From Ilyonectria destructans (lineage: Eukaryota > Ascomycota > Sordariomycetes > Hypocreales > Nectriaceae): a DNA stretch of 64,000 nt. The notes beneath the pieces were generated by a model. It worked only from the letters and a program-made list of their open reading frames with translations. It did no database searches and was not told the DNA's origin. The stretch covers positions 1-64,000 of the forward strand of contig JAHEWK010000044.1 in NCBI GenBank assembly GCA_020740775.1. The letters run 5' to 3'. Below, in pieces: positions 9,976 through 21,637 of the stretch; positions within the stretch are counted from its first letter, which is position 1; every line of letters starts with the position of its first letter. The translations under genes and the position numbers were made by a program.

Positions 9976-11249
9976 CGGATGGATGTCGACAGCAACTCTC
10001 CGCGGTGGGCGCAGCCGGGTCTTTATACTTGGACCAAGCACCAGGCTCTACTCCACTCAACATCCCAAATCGACCCTGTTTCTTTCCATCCTCGTGTCCA
10101 TTGCAGATATGTAGCACGAACTGGGTGGAGACGTACCACAAATTGGCCGTCACAAAATGGAACCCTACCACGTCAATACCCAGAGGAGACGACCATTGGC
10201 GGCACTACGTACCCGGCGCCAGGGGGGCCTGGACCAGAGGCCTAGTCCCTTTTTTGACTGTCTCATCTCCTGTTCAATGGGGCAGTTGAACTGCCTGCCA
10301 TCAATTCATCCCTGGCGAGAAAGCTCCAACAGTCCAAGACAAGACGATTTCCCACTTTCCTCAGAAACGGCCGGTGCCATACTGTCACGTCTCGCCTAGA
10401 ATGGACGAAACGGAAACGTCAAACACCCGTCGTTCTGGCCAGTTTAAGCAGGCCCAGGCAGTGCAATATGGCCACCTTTTTGCTGCCGTGCCATCATCTT
10501 GTTTTTCTCTTGTTTTTTCTCGGCCGACATATGATCCATGTCCAAAAATACTGGTGCTGCCGACTGTATGTACAGTAGACGTCAATCTTCTTCCCTGAGC
10601 TCCGCCAGGGGTAAGCCTGACGCGACGCAAGCGCGTCTGGTGCGCGTAACGCAATTGGACCGCACCCCGGGATATGAGTACGTAACCGAAATGATGGTCT
10701 CTCTTGTCGACGAATGAGGTACTCCGTACGGAGTACCTCATCGAAAACTTGCCATTCGATGATGTAAGAAAATCCAATCCACATTCCAACCATATTACCT
10801 ACCACCTGGCGGCCTACGTCGGCAAATTGTTGCCCAGCTCTAGGGTAGGTGACCGCAATAGCATTGAAAAGACAGTAGAGAAGTAAAAGCGCGCAGATGG
10901 TTCATCTCATACATTAAATCGAGGCTTTACGGTAGCGCAAGGTAGAACTAAGCTAAATACAGAGTACCTGGAGTCTACTACGTAGTAGTCCCATGTGCCG
11001 AGCACGACTAGAACTAGGAACGGGACTGGGAACACGTTGTTCTGACACACGTTCCCCTGTACTCACTCAACAGTTGGTCTCTCTCTCTCCTCTCTACCCC
11101 TGCAGTTATACAGTAACAATACAATACGGAGAAACCACCTTTCATTTAAATACTCTTACGTCAGTCAATCTTTCTAATACTACACTTCAGTTGAAGCTCT
11201 CTTGTCCATCTACCCGAATATAAGAGCGGATTAAAAACGGCTCCTTTAC
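9976..11249. other. Gene-poor stretch downstream of the chitinase
   Basis: No supported gene. It contains the 28-bp palindrome at 10714-10741 and, nearer 11 kb, CT-rich and AT-rich sequence that forms the 3' flank of the chitinase gene. Confidence 0.4.
10714..10741. repeat. Perfect 28-bp palindrome
   Basis: ATGAGGTACTCCGT is followed directly by its own reverse complement, with no loop. The inner core TACTCCGTACGGAGTA resembles shorter GTAC-centred palindromes scattered elsewhere in the window (for example near 28133 and 32309). Confidence 0.9.
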
Positions 11250-12737
<1,488 letters not shown>

Positions 12738-13306
12738 GGCGCTGATGCTGCGAGAAGAACCCGGTGGAAGGATAATCTTGCAGAAAGGGAAATAAAAAGG
12801 TGGCTACTGACCCATATGTATGTACGCACCGAAAACTGCCTTGACAGAGGCTGGAGTGCCATGTGCGGTATATGAGAGAAAAAGAGACGAAACTTGCTAC
12901 AGTATGTAGGCGTCCTGACTTTTGTGTTTTTGTGTTTGATAGCGATGCGCCCATAACGAACAGGGCACTGTTGGCAGCCACTACTCTATAATCCTTTTAT
13001 AGTTGGAAAGCCCTTGTTGGATCTAAGAGAAACCGCCCCTGCCACGCAGTGGTGGTACATGTACATACTGTACCGTAATCAAGTCAATGCCCTACATAGT
13101 CGCAGGATGCCTCTAACAGACCAACACCCCAGAGACGTTGTACTCTATAAAGACCGTCATTGACGGTGTGCCCGCCCTCAAACGACTACACACTACAGCT
13201 TGGGTATGTACGTAGGGAGTGATATGGATGTGGCGATTGGCAACGTACAGCGCATATCGAATGAGTATACGCATTGGTCTCTAGAGAGATTCGGCGCAAA
13301 AGGGCC
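12738..13306. promoter_or_regulatory. Divergent promoter region of chitinase and F-box-like gene
   Basis: No gene is supported. The chitinase reads leftwards from 12737 and the next gene rightwards from 13307, so their promoters share about 570 bp. A TATA-like stretch (TATAATCCTTTTATAG) near 12987-13002 lies on the chitinase side. Factor sites cannot be assigned. Confidence 0.4.
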
Positions 13307-14149
13307 ATGGATATAACCTGGATTCGAGTCAAAGCCGCTACACGAACAGGCTTGGCTAGAATATCCCCAGAGAGAATCGAGGAAAACGTGTCCCGCACAC
13401 GCTCATGGAAGCGCGCCAGCAGATCAATTTTGCCTTACCAGCTGACTTGGGCATGGAGACAGGTCTGGTCGAAAATGTTTCGGAACGATGACTGGCACCG
13501 ACGAATGGGAGAGGCTGGACTGATGCCGATTCTGGTTGGTACCGATCTTCACAGACTGTCAGAGGACGACAGGGAAATACCCAAGGTGCTCGTGCTGGCT
13601 GTCCCTCGACAAGGTAACAAAGCGGTCATTTCGATGCAGTCGTTCTTTCGCTCTCTACGGGGTCATACGTATGACGCTGTGGCTAATGTGCTTACGTTTG
13701 CCGACTGGAATCTCGCCATCAACGTGTGCAGCCTCAACAGCCTTACTAGCCTTAACACCCACGGCACCATTATTCTCGAAGATCCTGCCTGCCTGTTCAA
13801 TGCGGTAGGACGTTTGACTACGACTATTTTAGATTACGAGGCGGGCGCCCGCCTTCGAGACATCAAACCCGGCCTTTTTGGGGGCCTATGTAAGAGACTA
13901 CCGCAGACCGCGACCGACGTCCAGACCGTTTGTTCAGTGGCGCTCAGGCATGGAAATGGTATGCCAGTATATCAGAGGTTCGAAAGACATCGGTGTCCAC
14001 CAGTGCGGGAGATTATGGCAATGTATCTGGAAGAGGAAATTGGCCCATGGAGATTTGAGAAACAGGCACTGAGGTTAGACAACTATACGGCTTGGAAAGA
14101 CGACTCCCGGCGGCAGACCTGGCCTGATCGGTACCGAAGAGTCATCTAG
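13307..14149 (+). CDS. F-box-like fungal hypothetical protein
   Basis: An open frame of 280 residues from the ATG at 13307; the frame is open further upstream but without ATG. The N-terminal third contains W-x(3)-W-x-K-M-F-R-N-D-D-W followed by P-I-L-V-G-T-D-L. The same pattern (W-K-E-I-F-V-N-E-D-W ... P-V-L-L-G) occurs in the gene at 18705, so the two belong to one divergent family. In that second gene the pattern sits just behind an F-box-like N-terminus (LPAELRQAV). The C-terminal part (EIMAMYLEEEIGPWRFE) looks like ordinary soluble protein. No catalytic motif is seen and the function is unknown. A run of five G at about 13878 is a possible frameshift spot because plausible protein is readable in two frames after it. 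Confidence 0.6.
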   Translation: MDITWIRVKAATRTGLARISPERIEENVSRTRSWKRASRSILPYQLTWAWRQVWSKMFRNDDWHRRMGEAGLMPILVGTDLHRLSEDDREIPKVLVLAVPRQGNKAVISMQSFFRSLRGHTYDAVANVLTFADWNLAINVCSLNSLTSLNTHGTIILEDPACLFNAVGRLTTTILDYEAGARLRDIKPGLFGGLCKRLPQTATDVQTVCSVALRHGNGMPVYQRFERHRCPPVREIMAMYLEEEIGPWRFEKQALRLDNYTAWKDDSRRQTWPDRYRRVI

Positions 14150-14406
14150 CGACCCCGGATTGGAGCGGGATCGTGGTGCGCGCTGGGTAATGACTGGATC
14201 CAAGGGGGATGAATGGCGCTCTCAAAATTCCAGAGCGTTCGTATGGTTGGTTTAGTTGTAGTGGATCCTGCGTGATGCAGACATTCACACCCAGATTGGA
14301 CAGCTGTGTTTTTCAGCAATGGTGAGGAAGGAACAATATATATTGAGATGATTGATCGTGCTGTGCACCGTGCATCTGTAGATATTGGATCGTCGTATAC
14401 ATCCTG

Positions 14407-15174
14407 TCAATTCTCGTGTATCCTACAATGTCTCTCGTTGTGCTGAGGTGTAAGAAACTTCACTTGTGGTGCATTCTCCCTAGCATAGAAGGCCATCACA
14501 GCTTGACTTGGGCGCCGTCCTCGTAGCAGCAGACTGAAGTCACTTTGCTCCGGGCATTGACCCTCTATCGATGTATGATTCAGCAGTTCCGCCAACGTTT
14601 CGGTTACAGGTGAGTCCTCAAGACTATCTAGCTGCATGTCGTCCCGGGCGAGGCAAGCGGGTACGATGAGTACAATTGTTTCGAGTCGCGGGAAGCTGGC
14701 GAGGGCGCTGAAAATACCCGTAAGAGTCGTGTTAGGCGCAATAACAAAGGAAACATGTCGAACTTGTGTGACAAGATCGAAGGGGGTCGAGAAAGCCCTC
14801 AGAAGTCGAATAACTCGCAACGGGCTTTGCAGAAGGAAGATGGTGTGAGGGATATACTGCCGAGGCAAGAGGGCTCCTAGGAAGTATCGACTTATACACG
14901 ACCACTCCTTGAATGCTTCGACGCAGGCCAGAGCTACTATAGCAATGCTTGGCCCCCCACATTTTTTGAAGGATAGATGAGGGTCGCCTGTGTTGCTCGA
15001 AACCTCGACAGAGACAATGGATGGCGTCCTTGACAAGAAAGCAATTCTCCAAATTTGTTGCCGGAGCTCAGATGGTAACGCTGAGAAGAGTGGGAAGGAG
15101 GAGTATTTCGATTGGTTTGGATCATCGCCGGCAGAACATAATTCACTGCTGTGGATGATGGGAGTGAGCGCCAT
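14407..15174 (-). CDS. 2EXR-domain protein
   Basis: A single-exon protein of 255 residues from the ATG at 15174. The 2EXR signature of fungal hypothetical proteins is plain: FPLFSALPSELRQQIWRIAF at about residues 27-46, followed by an aromatic/basic segment with YIPHTIFLL, a central FPRLETIVLIVP block and the terminal FYARENAPQVKFL. The function of 2EXR proteins is unknown; they are greatly expanded in filamentous ascomycetes. Broken relatives of this gene occur at 25824-26430 and 32774-33055 in this window. The gene is convergent with the F-box-like gene at 13307. It shows no internal stop and is probably intact. Confidence 0.8.
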   Translation of the reverse strand: MALTPIIHSSELCSAGDDPNQSKYSSFPLFSALPSELRQQIWRIAFLSRTPSIVSVEVSSNTGDPHLSFKKCGGPSIAIVALACVEAFKEWSCISRYFLGALLPRQYIPHTIFLLQSPLRVIRLLRAFSTPFDLVTQVRHVSFVIAPNTTLTGIFSALASFPRLETIVLIVPACLARDDMQLDSLEDSPVTETLAELLNHTSIEGQCPEQSDFSLLLRGRRPSQAVMAFYARENAPQVKFLTPQHNERHCRIHEN

Positions 15175-15280
15175 TTCTTCAGCGGCGATCAACCTTCAAG
15201 AAGGCATACATCGTCGGGTTTGTCTAAGGAATGGTCTAGCCCATATCCTTCGCAGCAAGGTTTGCGGATATGTGGCCGGT

Positions 15281-15382
15281 CCAAATTGAATGGTCCGAAT
15301 TGAATGGTCCGAATTGAATGGTCCGAATTGAATGGTTCGAATTGAATGGTCTGAATTGAATGGTCCGGATTGAATGGTCCAC
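15281..15382. repeat. 14-bp tandem repeat AATTGAATGGTCCG
   Basis: Seven head-to-tail copies, the last ones with one or two substitutions. The array ends immediately before the 8-bp target duplication of the hAT element. Confidence 0.95.
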
Positions 15383-15390
15383 GGCCGGAG

Positions 15391-18108
15391 CAGACATCTC
15401 AGTAATCAATATATATTTATTGTTATGGGCATATTTATTGTTATGCTTATCCATATCGATAACAATATGGACGGTGCCAATAAATATATATTGTTAAGTA
15501 TTAATAATATGACCCATTATTTTCCAGCGTCAATTTACCAGCGTGTTTCAGGTTAATTGCAGTCCAGCACGTGTTTTGCTGCTGCCTAGCAGGCCTCTCG
15601 GTCTTTGTGTCTCCTGGCAGCGGAAGCTGTTTGCTGCCTCGGTATCATCGTCACGTCGGTTAAGTACGCAGCTTGAAATACGCCAGCGACATATCTCTAA
15701 CGACGACAATGGACGTCAGCGTATCCTCACTGGCCCAATCCAGCGCCACATCCAGCTCTTCCTCCGTTCTACCCTCTGACAGCGCCTCACAATTTGCCAG
15801 CACACTATCAGAACCCGAGGCATCTTCAACTGAGCATACGGTCAAGAGAAGGAAACTGAGAGCCATAGCAACATGGGATCACTTTCGAGAAGCTCAAGGC
15901 GACGAGCCACGCGCAATCAGCGGCAATTTACTCCACTACTGCAAGCGTTGTCGCAATCCATCTTGGTCAACCCACATATCTGGTAACGCCCGCTATCACC
16001 TCGAAAAGGCTCATCACATACTTGTTCGAGAGGATTCAAACTCTCAAAACAAGCGTCAGCTAGCCATCGAAAATGCTTTCGCAAGAACAACCGCCAAGCA
16101 GCTGCAGCAAGTCAGAGAGCATGAAAGGAACACTCTGCGGAGTGTAATCAACGTCGACGCCTTTCGAGAGGCACAGATGCTACTGTCCGCACATAGGCAT
16201 CTGCCGCTGAACTTTGTAACGTGGCCAGAATATCAGGCACTTCTAACCGCGGTAAATCCCGCCGTTCAAGAGTTCCTGACTGATTCTGGTAACACGGTTG
16301 CAGCAGACTTGGATAGGGCATTCGATGCGCATCAACAATCCGTTAAGAAATGGCTGGAACATTCCCGGAGCCTCGTACACATTGCTATGGATGTATGGTC
16401 TTCTCCTCAGCGCAAGGCATATGTGGCTGTTCACGCACAATGGGTTGACGAGGCCTACAAACCCCGCAAAGCATTGTTAGGGCTACCAAACCTCCGCCGC
16501 TCTCACGCTGGCGCGGCAATGACTCCTCACTTGATGGAGATTATCCGAAAATACCACTTAGCACCCCGAATCGGGTACTTCACTGGGGACAATGACTCGA
16601 AAAACGACACCTGTCTCCGCCAACTTGCTGTTGAGCTGTCACAAGAGTACGGGCTTACATTTGATCCCGTATCCTCTCGAACACGATGTGCCGGCCACAT
16701 CATTAACTTGTCCCTTCAAGCCTTTCTTTTTGCAACTAGCGAGGACGCTCTGCAGGCCGCAATTGAACAGGCGCAAGATGAGGCGAACGATATAACGGTT
16801 TCAGACGCGTTGCACGACCGGATTCAGTCGAATACTTACCAAAAGAGTCACGGAAGGCGCAACAAACGCAACGACACTGCTGGCTGGCGGAGTATCGGCC
16901 CAATGGGTAAACTTCACAACATTGCGGTGTTCATCCGTAATTCCACGGTGCGCAACGATGCATGGGATGACATTGCAGGAAAGGCGCTTGGAATTGACAA
17001 TGTCACTCGTTGGAACTCATGGTTCAAATTACTGGATGCGGCTATAAGCCAAGAGGGTCCATTGTCGATATTCCTCAACCAATACCACGAGGAGCTGGAG
17101 GGTGACATCCTCACGCACGATGATTGGCAAGTACTCAAAATGACCCACGAGTTCTTGCAGCCGTTTTACCAGGCGACCTTGGAGCAGCAAATGGAGTGGG
17201 CATCAATAGATCAGGTGCTAGAGAACATGGATATTCTCTTCCTGCAGTTCGAGAATGCCAAGGTAAGTCATGGAAGGGCAGTGCGATCTATTGCCGGACT
17301 TGTAGTAATTTTAGAGCAGGTCAAATACGCCCACAACGCGCGTATGGTTAATTCCGTTCACATGGGCTGGTGGGTTCTCTCGAAGTATTATGAAGAGAGT
17401 GACAAAAACCCCATATATGCCACGGCATTATTGCTCCATCCAGAAAAACGCCGGAGGTACCTTGACCGCCACTGGGCAGAGGAATGGCGACAGACCGCCA
17501 TTGCTGGCGCACGACGGCATTGGGCGAAGTACAAGGACCGACCACTCTCGTCGGACTCCACGGCTCGGTTGAGTAACGAGCGACGGGAAGTAACACCGTA
17601 CGAGCGTATCAAGCAGTCAATGAGTGTCTTGGATGAACCTGACGACGAGGATGAATTCGAAAAATTCGTCAATTCTCCGCCAAGACATATGACGACAAAC
17701 ACGCCGCTTGAATGGTGGTGCCGAGAAGAACAGAGGATTGAGTATCCACGCTTACACCAAATGGCTATTGACATACTAAGTGTACCGGCGATGTCAGACG
17801 ACCCGGAACGGGTATTCTCTTGTGCAAGGCGGACAATTTCCTGGGACAGGGCACGACTCTCGGCCGATACCATCGAGAAGCTGCAATGCCTGAGCAATTG
17901 GGTGAAGAATGACTTGATCCGCAAACTCTACGTTGCAATAGACGACGAGATAATGGGTGTCGCAGGCGACGACGACGATATCCCTGACCCTTCAGTACTA
18001 TATTAATAATTATTGATAAGCTTAACAATAGATATCAATATTGGGCCATAATTATAAATACATAACAATATGTCAAAATTATGTATTTATTTATTATTGA
18101 GATGTCTG
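15391..18108 (+). mobile_element. Complete hAT transposon with TIRs and 8-bp target duplication
   Basis: The left end CAGACATCTCAGTAATCAAT and the right end, read as reverse complement CAGACATCTCAATAATAAAT, are terminal inverted repeats (first 11 bp perfect). GGCCGGAG flanks both ends (15383-15390 and 18109-18116), a perfect 8-bp duplication as made by hAT transposases. Inside each end, subterminal copies of TATTTATTGTTATG-like sequence occur, probably transposase binding sites. The 2718-bp element holds one long intact transposase gene. Together these point to a recent insertion that may still be mobile. Confidence 0.95.
15709..18006 (+). CDS. hAT-family transposase
   Basis: A 765-residue uninterrupted frame from the ATG at 15709; the frame extends upstream without ATG. 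It starts with a Ser-rich tail, then a BED zinc finger at about residues 56-102 (C-x2-C-x15-H-x4-H, in the order WDHF ... HYCKRC ... YHLEKAHH). The RNase-H-like catalytic core follows: AMDVWSSP (first Asp), YFTGDNDSKND (second Asp), RCAGHIINL (C-x2-H) and NVTRWNSW. The C-terminal dimerisation region EWWCREEQRIEYPRLHQMA ... DPERVFSCARRTISWDR closes it. These proteins cut the element out and insert it at a target with an 8-bp duplication. No stop or frameshift is visible. Confidence 0.93.
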   Translation: MDVSVSSLAQSSATSSSSSVLPSDSASQFASTLSEPEASSTEHTVKRRKLRAIATWDHFREAQGDEPRAISGNLLHYCKRCRNPSWSTHISGNARYHLEKAHHILVREDSNSQNKRQLAIENAFARTTAKQLQQVREHERNTLRSVINVDAFREAQMLLSAHRHLPLNFVTWPEYQALLTAVNPAVQEFLTDSGNTVAADLDRAFDAHQQSVKKWLEHSRSLVHIAMDVWSSPQRKAYVAVHAQWVDEAYKPRKALLGLPNLRRSHAGAAMTPHLMEIIRKYHLAPRIGYFTGDNDSKNDTCLRQLAVELSQEYGLTFDPVSSRTRCAGHIINLSLQAFLFATSEDALQAAIEQAQDEANDITVSDALHDRIQSNTYQKSHGRRNKRNDTAGWRSIGPMGKLHNIAVFIRNSTVRNDAWDDIAGKALGIDNVTRWNSWFKLLDAAISQEGPLSIFLNQYHEELEGDILTHDDWQVLKMTHEFLQPFYQATLEQQMEWASIDQVLENMDILFLQFENAKVSHGRAVRSIAGLVVILEQVKYAHNARMVNSVHMGWWVLSKYYEESDKNPIYATALLLHPEKRRRYLDRHWAEEWRQTAIAGARRHWAKYKDRPLSSDSTARLSNERREVTPYERIKQSMSVLDEPDDEDEFEKFVNSPPRHMTTNTPLEWWCREEQRIEYPRLHQMAIDILSVPAMSDDPERVFSCARRTISWDRARLSADTIEKLQCLSNWVKNDLIRKLYVAIDDEIMGVAGDDDDIPDPSVLY

Positions 18109-18116
18109 GGCCGGAG

Positions 18117-18704
18117 GATGCTACAGAGGGAGTAGTAGCTCTGAGATAATGTTGGCCAAGCATCCAGGTCTAGGGCGAAATAGAGCGAAATAAGCCCGTT
18201 TTAGGATTTTCTCGGTCTCTTGAATTTTGACAATTCCAGTAAGGGAGGATGAGAATCACCTTTGTACACGATTTAGTTCAGCGCAGCCTTTGCCAAAGTA
18301 CATTCCTTCCAATTCGAACACCTCCACCCCGTTGCGCTAGCCGCATATCCTGAACAAAAGTTCATGTAGCGAATTTTGGTCATTCATCGATTCATTGTCT
18401 AGATGGTGGGGTGGCATCTACGGCACACCCGGTTGTCCAGGCGGCAACCATAATGGTTAGGCATACTAATTTGACTTATAGACCCTGAAGAATATATGGG
18501 TATAGAGGCATTAAAATGCTGCTGAAGCTACAATTTGGAAGACCAAGGCAATGATACGGATGGAAAATTGGCCAAGTACGGCGGCCCTTTGTTACCATAC
18601 ACACAAACTATATGAGAAATCGTATCCGCAATACACTCCGGGGTGCCGCGGCCTCTGGCTTCTCGTAACTGAAATCTTGCGTTGCATCATCCATCCAAAC
18701 GCAC
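18117..18704. other. Intergenic stretch
   Basis: No supported gene. It forms the right flank of the hAT insertion and the 5' flank of the gene at 18705. Confidence 0.4.
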
Positions 18705-19436
18705 ATGGAGTCCCTCCCGGCTGAACTTAGACAGGCCGTCACTTCATGGCTGACTCCCTTTGAGAAGGCAACGTATCTCTGTACTCACAAGGGTGCTCTT
18801 TCGGATATGAACAGTAGCCAACTTGAACATCTAGATATGTGGAAAGAAATATTTGTGAACGAGGACTGGATCCAAAAAGTTCGTTCCAATAGTCTACATC
18901 CGGTGCTTCTAGGTTGTGGCACGGACTACATGGCCTTAGTCCTTGCTGGTGACACTGTCTATGATATCATCGAAGGGACTTGCCCTGACAGCTTATTGCC
19001 TTCCTTGCGCTCTCGATCATTTTCGAGGACGAGGATGGAAGTGAAATTCCCTGGCTTTACACTGAATGTTGTGCATATTATGGAACCGGGGCTAGCTATT
19101 GACGTTCCCGATCCAAGCCGCTGTCTCCAGAATGACAGGTTTGGGGTCAACGCCATCTATTACATGGATCCATCCTCAAAAACGCACATCCTAGAGCCTC
19201 ACATAGTTACATCCCATTTATGTGTAATTGAACTCCCGTGCTTTAACGGACACAATGTGTGGGTATTTAAGCGCAGATACACTGAACCACACACACGTCA
19301 ACGCAAACGACCGCGCGTTGTTCCGAGTAAATCTAGGCGGGTCACAAGTGCACGCAAATCGTTACGTGCAATAAAAAAACCACAGATCCAATCCAATCAC
19401 ACTGAAGATGAATGGTCAGATATTTGGGAGCCTTAG
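18705..19436 (+). CDS. F-box-like fungal hypothetical protein
   Basis: A 243-residue single-exon protein. Residues 1-40 resemble an F-box (MESLPAELRQAVTSWLTPFEKATYLCTHK). W-K-E-I-F-V-N-E-D-W and P-V-L-L-G follow, shared with the gene at 13307. The C-terminus is strongly basic (RQRKRPRVVPSKSRRVTSARKS, about residues 195-225), a possible nuclear localisation signal, and ends acidic. By analogy it could be an SCF adaptor, but no partner can be named. The start ATG is the first in frame after an AT-rich leader. Confidence 0.65.
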   Translation: MESLPAELRQAVTSWLTPFEKATYLCTHKGALSDMNSSQLEHLDMWKEIFVNEDWIQKVRSNSLHPVLLGCGTDYMALVLAGDTVYDIIEGTCPDSLLPSLRSRSFSRTRMEVKFPGFTLNVVHIMEPGLAIDVPDPSRCLQNDRFGVNAIYYMDPSSKTHILEPHIVTSHLCVIELPCFNGHNVWVFKRRYTEPHTRQRKRPRVVPSKSRRVTSARKSLRAIKKPQIQSNHTEDEWSDIWEP

Positions 19437-20030
19437 GAAAATGCACGGGATGGCGAGACACAAGAGGATCCGATGAACGAGGGTTGCTTGAGACCACTTG
19501 ATAGTTTGATACAAAGCAAAAAAGAAAAGAACAAAAAAGAAAGGAAAGAAGAAAGAAGGGAAGAAAAGAAAAGGGTTTTAATAGCACGGCCTAAGTCGAT
19601 GTTTATCTCACTCTGACCGGTCTTTGAGCGGTGGGTCAGTATGGCATTGCCATTGTATCTTAGATTTCTTGTATGTACTGTCTATTACTACGAATAGCAT
19701 TTCGGGGATGTCTTTGCGTAGACTTTGCTTTAAACTCCAGAGGAAATAGGAAGAAAAAGAAAAAGAAGAAGATAAGTACTGTAGAAAATATATATGGGTT
19801 GAAATAAAGGCGGGTAGGGCAGCAATCTAGTGTTGTTGATTCCACTGAGATAACTAACGATCGGTGGGTGCTTGGTAGTCCCTGGATGCTGCTCTGGGTT
19901 TCAGATGACGGAAAGAGCTTATAAAGAGTTGAATCTGCTAGAAAACCATTCTAGCATACCACGTTTGACTGTTCTCTTGCAGAGGTGATCCGTCGTGTCG
20001 GATGGTTCCCGTAAGCCCGAAAATGGAAGT
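19437..20030. other. Purine-rich intergenic stretch
   Basis: No gene is supported. Two almost pure A/G runs lie on the plus strand at about 19508-19575 and 19740-19772. They may reflect transcript-end or nucleosome-excluding sequence. Confidence 0.4.
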
Positions 20031-21055
20031 TCAGCGTCTTGGACCCATATGGGTCTTCCGTTGAACACGACCTAAGAGAAAGAGTTTAGTATGAGCACAA
20101 ACCGGACGGACCCCATTACAAAATGACTCACATTTCCTCATATGTGCAGGTCTTTGGTGTGGAGGGAGTAAATTGAAAATGTCTTTGATGGGGGGCAATT
20201 GAAAGCCCTCAGGAGATATGTCGCATAGAATCAACGAGAGATCAGGTTTTCGAATTGGCGAGCATGGAGAAGGCTTGCTGCTCGTCTTATATACTTTCTT
20301 GTTTACGCCATTGCTTCGCTTTAGGTCTCGCTTGAGTGGGGGCGATGGATATACTGGGGAGCCATGTGGGACGGAACGGCGGTGATCGCTCCCCTCCATA
20401 GAATGCATTATATCTCGACTCTTCGATCCCAATGACATGTCAGGTCGAAGCCGAGCCCGCGTTGAGTCCTTGTGGCCAGCTGCATCACTCTTCATGTATG
20501 GTCAGCCCTGCGTATATTAAGAATGTCGGTTGGAATCCTTACAGGGCGGCATGACATCGTGTCCGATGGCATTGATGGCTTTGCGGCCGAGGGCGGGTTA
20601 TATTGCTGACGCGTAACATAGTATCCTGGGTTCGCCGGGAAACAATTGACGTATCCTGTTAGATCATATTGGCTACTCTTCTGCACTTGGCCTTGCCATT
20701 GGATGTTGGCCCGGGCGTCAGGAACGAATGTTGAGTCCTTTTGCGCGATATTGCTCCGTGCATCAGGAGCCAATGGCGACCCCGCTTGCGTATGGTTCAG
20801 AACGTGTCTGTGGCCATTGCCATGGCCATATGGAGTAGGCGCAATAGCCCTAGGTGTTGATATGCATGGATGCACGCGTCTGGGACACAGTTGCGTCGAC
20901 TGCGTCGACTCATGGAACTTGTGCTGTGGAGCGTTGCTGTTTGGGTGATGGACAGGTTGAGAATGATCCCAACTGCGTTGCTGCGGGAGGTAACTCCTAG
21001 GGCGGTCCTGGCGGGGGCCAATGTAATAGGATGCCGTGCCATTTATTGTAGACAT
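20031..21055 (-). CDS. Disordered Pro/His/Ser-rich hypothetical protein
   Basis: Exon 1 runs 21055-20543 (171 codons from an ATG). A 53-bp intron, 20490-20542 (GTAAGG ... GCTGAC branch ... AAG), joins in phase to exon 2 starting at 20489. The product is low-complexity, rich in Pro, His, Gln, Arg and Ser, without membrane segments or a recognised domain. Near the end is a conserved-looking motif, LPPIKDIFNLLPPHQRPAHMRK. A second possible intron (donor GTGAGT near 20130, acceptor TTAG near 20071, length a multiple of three) makes the last about 30 residues uncertain: read through, the frame ends at 20031. The gene diverges from the MetE-like gene at 21638, so they share a promoter region. It could be a regulatory protein; this is inference only. 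Confidence 0.55.
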
Positions 21056-21637
21056 AGCTCTTAACTGACGCGCCTCGGTGTTATATGTACTAGAGGTTGT
21101 TATATCGGGACTGGTCGTAATTAGTGAACTAAGCGGCAGAGGCGAGGAGCTGAGCTACACACTGATGGACGGGTTGGGAAACGTGCGTGTGTTCCTGCAA
21201 GTAAAGGGAGATGAAAGAAGGAAAGAACGATTCCCTCCACTTTGAGCACCTTGGATAGGAGGCTAGGCCAGGGTTGTTACACGGGAGCAAGAAAGGGTCC
21301 AAGACTGGACAAGCAGACCCGGTTCCTTACAGCTGGGGCGGCCCGCGGCCAAACGGCTACACGGCCAAAACAGACTGCCATCGCCCCATGCAGCAGTTTC
21401 TGTTGGCCGTATGCAGCGGAAAGAAAAGAAAAATTGGTTACATACAAAACAACCGATGTATGTTTACTGGGCGAGAGGAGATATGACCGGCTGAGTATCT
21501 CATGGTGCCGCCAAGTTGTGTATTTTCAATACACACCAGCCTAGTCACACATACAGTGTAGGATACAATCACCACCTCACACGATTTCTTTCCCATTTTG
21601 AACCCCAATCCACTATCAATACTCTGCCACTGTCAAC
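21056..21637. promoter_or_regulatory. Divergent promoter region
   Basis: No gene is supported. It lies between a minus-strand gene starting at 21055 and a plus-strand gene starting at 21638. The last 80 bases before 21638 are C/T/A-rich and almost G-free, typical of a fungal 5' leader. Confidence 0.5.

Noticed and set aside
9008..10114. Several long frames (up to 180 codons) on both strands through the minisatellite
   Set aside because: They exist because the repeat unit lacks stops in some frames; the peptides are repetitive and no start or splice context supports them.
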